From Pinibacter aurantiacus (GTDB lineage Bacteria > Bacteroidota > Bacteroidia > Chitinophagales > Chitinophagaceae), in assembly GCF_019130065.1 (NCBI RefSeq), contig NZ_JAHSPG010000003.1, positions 248,001-312,000 on the forward strand: a stretch of DNA of 64,000 nt, written 5' to 3'. Both the position numbers and the translations under genes were made by a program. Shown one piece after another: positions 21,062 through 29,737 of this stretch. How positions within the stretch are numbered: position 1 is the stretch's first letter; each line of letters opens with the position of its first letter. The notes under the pieces are model-generated. The model was not told where the DNA came from, searched no databases, and saw only the letters and a list, made by a program, of their open reading frames with translations.

Positions 21062-23587
21062 CTAGTCCACCATAAAAACCGCATTACAAAACAACAACTT
21101 TCCATTCTCCCAAAAACTTCTGAACAAAGGATTGTCAGCGAGATATACCACTTTTCCCCTGCCCATTTCCTGCACACCAAACAGTAAGCCGTCTTTCAGC
21201 TTTTCTTTTGTTTTGCTACCGGTAAAACCGGCAATGTAATTATCTTTTCGCAATACGCCCACGTTCCAGCCCTCTTTCATAAACTCGTAAATATTCTCAT
21301 CCTGTTTCAAAGTGTAGTAGTAATCAGGATAGCCAAATGCAAGCGGATGCGTATTGTCAAGTTCCACTTTAAATATGGAACCCGGAATACTATTCACCAA
21401 CACATCACGCTCACGATTCTCATAGCGATGCAACAACGAATAATCGCCCTTTATCAAATCATCTTTTTTATCGTCGTCAGCTACTTTTGCCTTGATGCCC
21501 CAATCTGCTTTTGACATCTGCATAACTGTGCCATCAACGGCAATTATTTTGCCGCCTCTTTTCACCCAGTTCTTCAATTCATCATTGGCATTCTTGTCAT
21601 TGAAGAAATCATAATCGCCATCAGGAATGATCAGTACATCAAAACTGTTCAACCCTACTCTTTGCAAATCGCTCACGTTGATAAGCGACACCGGATAATT
21701 CAATTGCTGGTCAAATAAATGCCATATCTCACCCATGTTTAATGAACTTACTTCTTTGCCTGCCAACAATGCCACTCGTGGAGATTTGATCACGTGCACT
21801 TTGTCCGAGCCGAAATCAAACCCTTTATCCACGAGGCCCGAACTTACAGCATAAACCCTTACGTTTGCCTGCTCTGCGGCAGATTTAATAATTTGTTCCA
21901 ATGGTTGCGCCAGTGTGTTGTTGCCCGCTTTTGTAAGGATCAAACTTCCTTTGTCAAAATCCTCACTGCCAATTTTAAATGACCTTTCCGCATAGCGCAC
22001 CTTCAATCCTTTTTGTAAAACCATCGCGAGAAATTTCGCACTGCTCATGCCGTTCCACTGCACCACATAACCGTAAGTTGTTGGCGGTAACGCGAATGTC
22101 GTTATTGAATCAGGATTTGTTTTTGTAGTCGTGGTAATGTAGTTTTTTACTCCGTAAGTTTCCAAGCCGTAAGCAAACGGCAGTGACCATGCAGTAATGT
22201 CATAAGTCGCAGAATCACTCAGCTTCGACACTCTTTCAAACAGCACTTTGAGGAGATTCGATTTCGGCTGATTTGCATTCACGACAATATCTCCAATTGC
22301 TGCTTTAAAACTTTCCTGCTTGCCTGAGAGATAATTCAATCCATTCAGCTGCGCATTGTTTACCTGCAAATACGACCATAAGATTTTGTTGTGGTTCAAC
22401 AGTTTTTTCAAGCGATCGAGTCTGTCGCCATCATCTGCTTTTATCACATAACTTTTGAAATCTCCATAAGGAGAATTCGTAGCATTGTTATAATAGTTGT
22501 GAAACTCCTTCACCAACTTATCTGCATTTTGCGAAGCAATCTCAATGGTTGAAATACCTGTTGTAAAATGGTGCATCACGCGATCGAGCAACGTAAGTGT
22601 GTCCCCGGCATCGGTTACAACAGCAAGCCCGCCACGGCTGTTACCGCCCTGCTCGTAAGTCATTCCAATTGCGCCATTATACAGCGGATACGTGTCGCCA
22701 TAACTAGGATAGAATAAATCAAACTGCTCTTTTGTAAAATACAACCAGCCGTTTTCATCAAAATATTTTGCGTTGTTGCGGCCAATGGTTGTTTGAAAAT
22801 TTCTTTGCCACTCCGTGATCACTTCGTGAAAAGGCTCTGCAGCAGGTGCGAAATAATATGGATTATTGTAAGATTGCTCATGAAAGTCCACATGAATTTG
22901 CGGCAGCCATTCATTGTACTTTGCCATTCTTTGCAGGCTCTCAATTTGCGTTTGCCATGCCCAGTCGCGGTTAAGATCAAAATTGTAGTGATTGCTTCTT
23001 CCACCCGGCCACGGCTCACTGTGCTCGCGGGATGCAGAATTCGGATTTGCTTTTTTTCCTACCACCTGGTTGAACCAGTTAACATAACGATCACGACCAT
23101 CGGGATTCATGCAAGGATCGATAACCACCACCGTATTTTGTAAATAAGTTTTTGTTTTGGTATTCGATGGATTAAGCAACTCGTAAATAGTAAGCATGGA
23201 AGCTTCGGACGATGAAGGCTCGTTTCCATGTACATTGTAACTCATCCAGATGATAGCAGGCGCATTTTCAGAGGCGCTTGACTTATCCGCGCCAAAGCCT
23301 GCCAGTTTCAAATTGTTCTGACGAATATTTTCAAGGTTCGCAATATTTTCTTTTGTAGAAACAAAAGCCAATAGCAATGGTCGTCCTTCATTGGTTTCGC
23401 CATATTGCTCCAGCTTCATCATATCGGGCAATTGCTTTGCGAGATAGTTAAAGTAGTTCACAATTTTATAATGAGGCGTATACCTGCTTCCTATCTTGTA
23501 GCCAAGAAATTGTTCCGGGCTTTGCAATTGTGCAAAAGATGTTATTGCAATTAAGCAAACAAGAAAACAGCTAATGAGTCTTTTCAT
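21062..23587 (-). CDS. M14 family zinc carboxypeptidase, secreted
   Basis: An 841-residue exported peptidase: signal peptide (1-19, ending SFAQ), an M14 catalytic domain with zinc ligands in HGNE (His120, Glu123) and DFHEQ (His236), the substrate-side NPDGRDR motif (161-167) and the likely catalytic glutamate in TYEQGG near 310. The large C-terminal half has no peptidase motifs; it includes a GATase-like/DJ-1-like region (VALLAGKEVSS, FDVLIIPDGDYDFF, VKRGGKIIAVDG around 615-690) seen in other long Bacteroidota M14 proteins. It probably degrades peptides in the periplasm or outside. The gene is transcribed toward the ATP-grasp pair, with a repeat array between. Confidence 0.88.
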   Translation of the reverse strand: MKRLISCFLVCLIAITSFAQLQSPEQFLGYKIGSRYTPHYKIVNYFNYLAKQLPDMMKLEQYGETNEGRPLLLAFVSTKENIANLENIRQNNLKLAGFGADKSSASENAPAIIWMSYNVHGNEPSSSEASMLTIYELLNPSNTKTKTYLQNTVVVIDPCMNPDGRDRYVNWFNQVVGKKANPNSASREHSEPWPGGRSNHYNFDLNRDWAWQTQIESLQRMAKYNEWLPQIHVDFHEQSYNNPYYFAPAAEPFHEVITEWQRNFQTTIGRNNAKYFDENGWLYFTKEQFDLFYPSYGDTYPLYNGAIGMTYEQGGNSRGGLAVVTDAGDTLTLLDRVMHHFTTGISTIEIASQNADKLVKEFHNYYNNATNSPYGDFKSYVIKADDGDRLDRLKKLLNHNKILWSYLQVNNAQLNGLNYLSGKQESFKAAIGDIVVNANQPKSNLLKVLFERVSKLSDSATYDITAWSLPFAYGLETYGVKNYITTTTKTNPDSITTFALPPTTYGYVVQWNGMSSAKFLAMVLQKGLKVRYAERSFKIGSEDFDKGSLILTKAGNNTLAQPLEQIIKSAAEQANVRVYAVSSGLVDKGFDFGSDKVHVIKSPRVALLAGKEVSSLNMGEIWHLFDQQLNYPVSLINVSDLQRVGLNSFDVLIIPDGDYDFFNDKNANDELKNWVKRGGKIIAVDGTVMQMSKADWGIKAKVADDDKKDDLIKGDYSLLHRYENRERDVLVNSIPGSIFKVELDNTHPLAFGYPDYYYTLKQDENIYEFMKEGWNVGVLRKDNYIAGFTGSKTKEKLKDGLLFGVQEMGRGKVVYLADNPLFRSFWENGKLLFCNAVFMVD

Positions 23588-23604
23588 CGAAAATTATTTT
23601 TGGG

Positions 23605-23742
23605 ACGTGAATCGTGAATGGTCAATCGTGAATGCAGCTCGCTAACTAAATTCATCACGCAAAAAATCAGGTAACGAAAAGAAAAAAACATACCGATCAA
23701 TCTTGAACCCTTCATTCACGATTCACGATTGACGATTCACGC
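23605..23742. repeat. family D inverted array in a divergent spacer
   Basis: Left arm 23605-23634 (GTGAATCGTGAATGG...) and right arm 23711-23742 (TTCACGATTCACGATTG...), 76 bases apart. Unlike most arrays this one is between divergent genes, so it cannot be simply a terminator for both. Confidence 0.8.
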
Positions 23743-23786
23743 TTTCACCCGAATATACTTAAATTGCAGATAGAGAACATTTTGAC

Positions 23787-25478
23787 ATGAAAAAACATTT
23801 AATTGTTTTGCTGGTTACCTTTTCGCAGTTTTCGTATAGCCAGCAAACCATCCGGCCTTTTGATTACAGCGTTCAGAAAAACTTCAAGGGAAAAAACGGA
23901 GCAGTAGTGAGTGCGCATCCCCTCGCAAGCCAGGCGGGGCTTAGCATTTTGAAGAAAGGAGGCAACGCTGTTGATGCTGCCATTGCAACACAACTTGCAT
24001 TGGCCGTGGTATATCCTGGCGCTGGTAATATTGGTGGTGGCGGGTTCATGGTCGCGCATTTAAGCAATGGAAAAAATGTCACCATCGACTTTCGGGAAAT
24101 GGCTCCGGGCAAGGCTTCCCGGGATATGTATTTGAATGCAAAAGGTGAAAGCCAGTTAACACTTAGCCAGAACGGCCACCTCGCAAGCGGCGTTCCCGGC
24201 ACAATTGCGGGCATTTTTTCTTCTCTTAAATATGCACGACTTCCTTTCAAAACATTGATACAACCCGCGATTGATCTGGCAGAAAAAGGATTTGTCATTA
24301 CCCAGGCAGAAGCAAGGGGATTGAATCATTTCAAAAGCGATTTTCTGAAATACAGTTCCAAAACTTCTGCGTTTGTAAAAGATACAGAATGGCAGAAGGG
24401 TGACACACTTGTTCAAACGGAACTTGCCAATACATTGAAACGCATTCGTGACAACGGCGCAAAAGGATTTTATGAAGGCACGACTGCAAAAATGATTGTT
24501 GAAGAAATGCAAAAAGGGAAAGGCATTATTTCTTACGACGACCTTAAAAATTATAAAGCCAAAGAAAGAGAGCCTGTTGTTTTCAAATACAAAGATTACA
24601 CGATTGTTACCATGCCATTGCCTTCCAGTGGTGGGGTGTTGCTACCTATGATGATGAAAATGATTGAGCATCAACCGCTACAAGAATACGGTTTCCATTC
24701 TGTAAAAGCAGTGCATTTAATGACGGAGGTTGATAGGCTTGCCTATGCCGACCGGGCAAAATTTTTAGGTGATGTTGACTTTTACAAAGTACCTCTAAAA
24801 ACACTTACCAGTGACTTGTATATCGCAGAGCGCATGAAATTGTATGATGCTGAAAAAGCAGGTGTGAGCACGAAAATTGGTCCCGGAGAAATTCCATATG
24901 AAAGCGACGAAACCACTCACCTGAGTGTGTATGATAAAGACGGAAATGCAGTGGCAATAACGACAACATTAAACGGCGGTTATGGTAGTCGCACGATTGT
25001 GGCAGGAGCAGGATTTTTACTGAATAACGAAATGGACGACTTCAGCGCAAAGCCAGGTATTCCCAATATGTATGGCGCGGTAGGCGGCGAAGCCAATGCG
25101 ATTGCTCCGCATAAAAGAATGTTAAGTTCTATGACGCCAACGATTGTTTTGAAAAATAATCAACCATATTTGGTTGTTGGCACACCCGGTGGCACAACCA
25201 TTACAACATCGGTGTTTCAATCGCTGGTGAATGTGTTGGAATTTAACCTCAGTCTTGATGATGCGGTGAACAAACCAAAATTCCATCATCAGTGGTTGCC
25301 TGACGAACTGGTGGTAGAAGAAAATTTCCCTGGTGACGTATTGGAACAATTGTCAGCAATGGGTTACTCGATAAAAAAAGTTGGCGGCATCGGAAGAACC
25401 GAAGCAATAAAAATTGACAATGGAATGATAGAAGCTGTAGGCGATCATCGCGGAGATGACAGCGCAGCGGGGTATTAA
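23787..25478 (+). CDS. ggt: gamma-glutamyltransferase (glutathione hydrolase)
   Basis: A 563-residue Ntn-hydrolase proenzyme exported by an N-terminal signal (1-19). It autocleaves before Thr376 (ETTHLSVYDKDGN), which becomes the N-terminal nucleophile of the small subunit; the large subunit has the NIGGGGFMV segment (81-89) and the small subunit the GGYGS and SSMTPT segments that shape the gamma-glutamyl pocket. It removes gamma-glutamyl groups from glutathione or other peptides in the periplasm. It is divergent from the M14 peptidase, so both may belong to peptide scavenging. A family B array follows directly at the stop. Confidence 0.95.
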   Translation: MKKHLIVLLVTFSQFSYSQQTIRPFDYSVQKNFKGKNGAVVSAHPLASQAGLSILKKGGNAVDAAIATQLALAVVYPGAGNIGGGGFMVAHLSNGKNVTIDFREMAPGKASRDMYLNAKGESQLTLSQNGHLASGVPGTIAGIFSSLKYARLPFKTLIQPAIDLAEKGFVITQAEARGLNHFKSDFLKYSSKTSAFVKDTEWQKGDTLVQTELANTLKRIRDNGAKGFYEGTTAKMIVEEMQKGKGIISYDDLKNYKAKEREPVVFKYKDYTIVTMPLPSSGGVLLPMMMKMIEHQPLQEYGFHSVKAVHLMTEVDRLAYADRAKFLGDVDFYKVPLKTLTSDLYIAERMKLYDAEKAGVSTKIGPGEIPYESDETTHLSVYDKDGNAVAITTTLNGGYGSRTIVAGAGFLLNNEMDDFSAKPGIPNMYGAVGGEANAIAPHKRMLSSMTPTIVLKNNQPYLVVGTPGGTTITTSVFQSLVNVLEFNLSLDDAVNKPKFHHQWLPDELVVEENFPGDVLEQLSAMGYSIKKVGGIGRTEAIKIDNGMIEAVGDHRGDDSAAGY

Positions 25479-25587
25479 ACTGAATAACTGATTAACTGAT
25501 TAACCGAATAACTGAGTGATCGATGATCGTATTGCAAAATTGAAAATGAACCATTCAGTTATTCAGTTACTCAGTTATTCAGTTACT
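25478..25587. repeat. family B inverted octamer array
   Basis: Left arm 25478-25517 (AACTGAATAACTGATT...) and right arm 25551-25587 (ATTCAGTTATTCAGT...). The array begins at the ggt stop codon and lies between two codirectional genes. Confidence 0.85.
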
Positions 25588-25623
25588 TGGCAATTAGTTA
25601 TACAACCATAAAAAGTTACAGAC

Positions 25624-26157
25624 ATGTCACAAAACCTCCTCACTCAAAATGCCATCAAGCATTTCACCACTTACAAAGGATTGGCAGATAAAACATTTGC
25701 GCAGCTTAGCGAGGAGCAAATGCATTATCAGCCGAATGATGCGTGCAATAACATTGCTATTCTTATTCAACACATGAGTGGCAACATGCTTAGCCGCTGG
25801 ACAAACTTCTTAACCGAAGATGGCGAAAAACCCTGGCGCAACCGCGATACAGAGTTCAATGATCAGCAATTGAACAAACAGCAATTGCTTGATATTTGGG
25901 AAAAGGGATGGAAAGTTTTGTTTGATACTTTACAAAGTTTAAAAGAAGAAGACCTCTCCAAAGATATTTTCATTCGTACCGAACCACAATCTGTTACCGA
26001 TGCCATAGTAAGACAAATCGCACACTACTGTGGTCATGTGGGGCAAATTGTGATGTTGGGAAAAATAATGAAAGCCGGAGACTGGCAACCGCTTTCGATT
26101 GCAAAAGGGCAGTCGGATGCGTTTAATAAACTGATGCAAAACAAGTTTGGCAATTAA
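25624..26157 (+). CDS. DinB-superfamily protein (DUF1572)
   Basis: A 177-residue four-helix-bundle protein of the DinB/YfiT superfamily. The three histidines that usually bind a metal are in LIQHMSGN (His49) and AHYCGHVGQI (about 138 and 142). Members include thiol-dependent S-transferases and DNA-damage-induced proteins of unknown activity; the role here is open. It is monocistronic, with family C repeat starting at its TAA stop. Confidence 0.82.
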   Translation: MSQNLLTQNAIKHFTTYKGLADKTFAQLSEEQMHYQPNDACNNIAILIQHMSGNMLSRWTNFLTEDGEKPWRNRDTEFNDQQLNKQQLLDIWEKGWKVLFDTLQSLKEEDLSKDIFIRTEPQSVTDAIVRQIAHYCGHVGQIVMLGKIMKAGDWQPLSIAKGQSDAFNKLMQNKFGN

Positions 26158-26330
26158 GAATTAGGAATTAAGAATTGCTTCTGTGTTGCTCCTTGGCACA
26201 TTACTCAGCAACCAAATCTCCGGAAAGCCATAGCATAATGAATTCTTAATTCTTAATTCCTAATTCTTAATTCTTATTTGTTTTCTACCCAAATTTTCAA
26301 ATTTTCAAATTACCATATTCTCAAATTTTG
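26154..26330. repeat. family C inverted array plus a TTTTCAAA run
   Basis: Left arm 26154-26179 (TTAAGAATTAGGAATT...), right arm 26236-26276 (GAATTCTTAATTCTTAATT...), then 26287-26330 with repeated CAAATTTTCAAATT units. The left arm contains the TAA stop of the DinB-like gene. Confidence 0.8.
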
Positions 26331-26373
26331 CCTCTATATTAGTTTCTCAAACAACAACAACCAACGATCAGCT

Positions 26374-27840
26374 ATGCAAAAAGACTCACCTAAAAAACAA
26401 GGCGACAATTCACGCAGAAAATTTATCCGTAACTCCGCTACTGCTCTAGCAGGAATGTACATTGTTCCAAGACACGTTTTGGGAGGCAAAGGCTTCATCG
26501 CACCCAGCGACAGGCTTATTATTGCCGGTATTGGTGTAGGCGGTAAAGGAGAAAGCGATATTGATATGTTTAACAAAAGCGGTAAAGCAGAAATTGCCAT
26601 TCTGTGCGATGTGGATGAACGTCGCGCAGCAAACAGCCGCAAACGTTTTCCTAATGCAAAATTTTACAAGGACTACAGGGAAATGTTGGCCAAAGAAGGT
26701 AAATCGATTGACGCGGTTTCTGTTTCCACACCAGACCATATGCACGCCGTACAGGCAATGGCCGCAATGCAGATGGGCAAGCACGTGTACGTGCAAAAGC
26801 CCCTGACACATGACATTTACGAAGCTCGAATGCTCACACAAGCTGCTCACAAATACAAAGTGGTTACGCAAATGGGCAACCAGGGTGCCAGCAACGATGG
26901 CGTGAGACAATTGACCGAATGGTACCGCAATGGCATCATTGGTGACATCACTGAAATTTTTTGCTGGACAGACAGACCCGTTTGGCCGCAAGGCATACAA
27001 TGGCCGGCCGCAAAAGGAGAAGTGCCTAAAGAACTTGATTGGGACCTTTGGCTGGGTACCGCGCCGCAAAAAGATTACGTTGATAACCTTCTTCCTTTCA
27101 ACTGGCGCGGCTGGTGGGATTACGGCACCGGTGCACTAGGTGACATGGGTTGTCATATCATAGCACCGGCATTTTCGGTTATGGATCTCGGTTATCCAAC
27201 CGAGGCTGAGTGCAGCGTAGGCTCCGTTTATGTGGGTGAATTCAAGCGCGGTTATTTCCCAGACAGTTGCCCTCCTTCTTCACATGTAACGTTGAAGTTT
27301 GCTGGAAAAAATGGCAAGCCGGGCGTTAAGCTGCATTGGATGGATGGTGGCATTCAACCGGAAAGACCAGCCGAACTTGGCCCTAACGAATTAATGGGCG
27401 ATGGCGGCAACGGAGTAATATTTGTGGGTACAAAAGGTAAAATGATGTGCTCTACGTACAGCCTCAATCCGCAATTGCTGCCCACTTCAAAAACAGCTAT
27501 CACGCAAGTTCCACAAACGATTAAGCGTGTGCCCGGCGGAGCCGATGGTCACTATGCAGCGTGGGTAGATGCAGCAATGAAGGGCTACAGCAGCAAAGAA
27601 GCAAAAGAATTAAGCTCCAATTTTGATATTGCCGGGCCCCTTACAGAAAGCATCTTGATGGGCAACCTCGCCATTCGCAGTTACGATATTCGCAAAGCAA
27701 AAGAAGGCGGCGGATACACTTACCCCGGTCGTTATATCAAACTTTTGTGGGATGGCGCGAATATGCGCATCACCAATTTTGAAGATGCAAACCAGTTTGT
27801 GAAGAGACAGTACAGAGCGGGCTGGAGCCTTGGAGTGTAG
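26374..27840 (+). CDS. TAT-exported Gfo/Idh/MocA family oxidoreductase
   Basis: From ATG 26374 the product has 488 residues: a twin-arginine signal with SRRKFIRNS at 13-21, then an NAD(P)-binding Rossmann domain beginning IIAGIGVGGKGE and containing the VQKPLTHD motif (the EKP-type catalytic lysine), then the C-terminal sugar-dehydrogenase-like domain. Secreted members of this family in Bacteroidota act on sugars or glycosides in the periplasm. Codons upstream to 26278 are in frame but read repeat DNA and would disrupt the TAT signal. Confidence 0.88.
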   Translation: MQKDSPKKQGDNSRRKFIRNSATALAGMYIVPRHVLGGKGFIAPSDRLIIAGIGVGGKGESDIDMFNKSGKAEIAILCDVDERRAANSRKRFPNAKFYKDYREMLAKEGKSIDAVSVSTPDHMHAVQAMAAMQMGKHVYVQKPLTHDIYEARMLTQAAHKYKVVTQMGNQGASNDGVRQLTEWYRNGIIGDITEIFCWTDRPVWPQGIQWPAAKGEVPKELDWDLWLGTAPQKDYVDNLLPFNWRGWWDYGTGALGDMGCHIIAPAFSVMDLGYPTEAECSVGSVYVGEFKRGYFPDSCPPSSHVTLKFAGKNGKPGVKLHWMDGGIQPERPAELGPNELMGDGGNGVIFVGTKGKMMCSTYSLNPQLLPTSKTAITQVPQTIKRVPGGADGHYAAWVDAAMKGYSSKEAKELSSNFDIAGPLTESILMGNLAIRSYDIRKAKEGGGYTYPGRYIKLLWDGANMRITNFEDANQFVKRQYRAGWSLGV

Positions 27841-27954
27841 GAATGACTGAATAATTGAGCGAGTCTCGAATACTTACCACTAAGGCACTGAGAGCACTAA
27901 GTTACACTAAGGAAAACCCTTGGTGAGGCTTAGTGCCCTTAGTGCCTTAGTGTT
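27841..27954. repeat. family G inverted array (CACTAAGG) with a family B fragment
   Basis: 27841-27857 is a family B fragment. Left arm 27876-27914 (CCACTAAGGCACTGAG...) and right arm 27920-27954 (TTAGTGCCCTTAGTG...) fill the spacer of a convergent gene pair. The TAA stop of the minus-strand gene is inside the right arm. The stretch before the left arm is shared with 28750-28770. Confidence 0.85.
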
Positions 27955-28726
27955 GAATGAGCGTCTTGTACAGAAACCCCGTAGCCCTTTGTGGTTTTAG
28001 CATCGTCACAATAAAGCAAAAGCCCGCCGCAGCCGACAAATGCTTTATCGTGTGTCCGCTGATCACTTCGTGTGTAAACGAAAAAATGTTGCGATCAAAT
28101 TTTTCACACGTAAATGCGATGGCGTAAAAACCGGCAGCTACTAAAATATTGTATCGTTTTGTATAAGGTGATGGCAACAAAATAATTGACAAGAGAATCA
28201 AAAAGATTGCACCGTATTGTGCCACAAAATATGGCATTAAGTTTCCCGAAAACTTCCAGTAAAAGACACTTGCCACTCCATCTGTGATAGCTGCAATTAA
28301 CAACGACTTTCCTCTCACATTAAGTCGCTCAATAAAAGTTGCTGCGAGCAAAGGCATGAAAACCATGGTCATTGGCAAGCGATCCCACACCAATCTTTTG
28401 TCAGTTGGTGCCCAATGATAAAATGCAGAACCAAAAGCAGTCAGCATCAATCCTAAAAACATCCACCGATAAGCGTTTTTAAGATTGTTTTGCGAGGGCT
28501 CAATTATTTTATCCTTTGCCAAAACAATTAATCCCCAGAGCGCCACGAACAAAAAAGCCAGATTAGATAACACATCTCCGGCATTGGGAATAAAGAGCAA
28601 GGAGCGTTTATCTGCAAAGTCATGAAAGGTCTGTTGTTGGTTAACTGCAGGTAAGATGAATGCAGCAAGTATCAATAAGATGGCTGCAAGGATTACAAGG
28701 GTTTGTTTTACTTTTTTTGCGTTCAT
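27947..28726 (-). CDS. CREST/alkaline ceramidase-like integral membrane hydrolase
   Basis: A 259-residue protein with about seven membrane segments and the superfamily's metal residues: GSAFYHWAPT followed by LVWDRLPMT (His and Asp near 102 and 114) and a late HTIKHL pair (about 225-229). Alkaline ceramidases and related enzymes cleave lipid amide bonds; Bacteroidota that make sphingolipids could use it, but no sphingolipid genes are in view. The last two residues and the stop codon come from the repeat array. A Crp/Fnr regulator gene lies upstream in the same direction but is separated by another array. Confidence 0.72.
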   Translation of the reverse strand: MNAKKVKQTLVILAAILLILAAFILPAVNQQQTFHDFADKRSLLFIPNAGDVLSNLAFLFVALWGLIVLAKDKIIEPSQNNLKNAYRWMFLGLMLTAFGSAFYHWAPTDKRLVWDRLPMTMVFMPLLAATFIERLNVRGKSLLIAAITDGVASVFYWKFSGNLMPYFVAQYGAIFLILLSIILLPSPYTKRYNILVAAGFYAIAFTCEKFDRNIFSFTHEVISGHTIKHLSAAAGFCFIVTMLKPQRATGFLYKTLIQH

Positions 28727-28749
28727 TGGTTTGGGTTATAATGTTGGAT

Positions 28750-28834
28750 GTCTCGAATATTACCACTAAGGACACTAAGTCACACATAGGGTTCTCTTAG
28801 TGAGGCTTAGTGCCCTCAGTGCCTTAGTGGTGAT
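28750..28834. repeat. family G inverted array, second copy
   Basis: Left arm 28763-28790 (CCACTAAGGACACTAAG...) and right arm 28795-28832 (CTTAGTGAGGCTTAGTG...). It shares the flank GTCTCGAATA with the copy 900 bases away, so the two share a common origin. Confidence 0.8.
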
Positions 28835-28895
28835 TCGGAGTATTGCACATAAGCCAAATCTAAATGAAAAGTGCTCTTCAAAAATTTGACATAGA

Positions 28896-29468
28896 TCAAA
28901 TTTTTCTTCCTCTTATTCTGCTAAGTGTTTCTAGCGTAATTCCCAGGTAAGAAGCAATATGTTTTAGCGGGCAGCGCAAAGTAATTTCGGGATATGTCTC
29001 CACAAGATACTGGTAACGTTCAAATGCATCTTTTTTGCGAAGATTAAAAAGCCTGTCCTCACTTTGTTTGTAATAATGTTGTGTGAGCATCAATCCGACG
29101 AAAGTGAAAGAGTGAAACTTCTCGTACAGTTGTATCAGATCTTCGTAGGAAATATAATATAAAATGCAATCTTCAACCGCTTCTATTGATTCATAGCTTG
29201 CCTGCTGGTCAAAAAAACTTTTTACGGAAATAATAAAGTCATGCTCCTTCATGAACCAGGTGGTAACCTCATTGTCTCCCTCATTATAAAAACTTCTCAA
29301 AAAACCCTTTTCTATAAAATAGATGTATTTACACACTTGCTTTTGCCTGAGTAAAAGCTCCTTTTTCTCCAATTCCGTTCGTTCCAGGCGCTGGGCTATT
29401 TCATTTAACACCTCCTCTTCCAGTGGATGTAGGTTTAAAAGAATATTTTTCAGAGATTCTGGAAGCAT
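28896..29468 (-). CDS. Crp/Fnr family transcriptional regulator
   Basis: A 190-residue regulator: cyclic-nucleotide-binding-like beta-barrel (about 20-120) with FIEKGFLRSFY, then a C-terminal winged helix region with IASYLGITLETLSRIRGR as the recognition helix-turn-helix. No cysteine pattern for an Fe-S cluster and no clear cAMP-binding arginine/serine signature, so the ligand is unknown. The size and motif fit the short Crp/Fnr proteins common in Bacteroidota. Targets cannot be read from the sequence; the ceramidase-like gene downstream is a candidate. Confidence 0.88.
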   Translation of the reverse strand: MLPESLKNILLNLHPLEEEVLNEIAQRLERTELEKKELLLRQKQVCKYIYFIEKGFLRSFYNEGDNEVTTWFMKEHDFIISVKSFFDQQASYESIEAVEDCILYYISYEDLIQLYEKFHSFTFVGLMLTQHYYKQSEDRLFNLRKKDAFERYQYLVETYPEITLRCPLKHIASYLGITLETLSRIRGRKI

Positions 29469-29514
29469 AGTATAAGCAGGTCGTTTACAATATTAAGAAA
29501 AAGGGCTTATTGCC

Positions 29515-29581
29515 GAACGCTTAACGCATAACGCTGATGCAACCAGTTCAAGCGTTCAACGTTAGGCATTAGGCGTTTAGC
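29515..29581. repeat. family F inverted array in a divergent spacer
   Basis: Left arm 29515-29534 (AACGCTTAACGC...) and right arm 29550-29580 (AGCGTTCAACGTTAGG...), in the 269-base spacer between the Crp/Fnr and aconitase genes. Confidence 0.75.
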
Positions 29582-29737
29582 TCTTTTCTCAATGTTCATT
29601 TTCAACCAGTTCTATTTTTTTAGTAAATTCGCAGCACTTTTTACGGCTGTCCCAGGCAATAAAAGAATTTTTCCTCTCCAATTGACTTTGACCGCCGTGC
29701 TAAAGCATTCATTGTCATAATTCTAAACATAATACAC

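Noticed and set aside
23605-23742. Family D array in the M14/ggt spacer as an ordinary terminator
   Set aside because: The flanking genes are divergent, so a terminator for either gene is not expected there; I list it only as a repeat.
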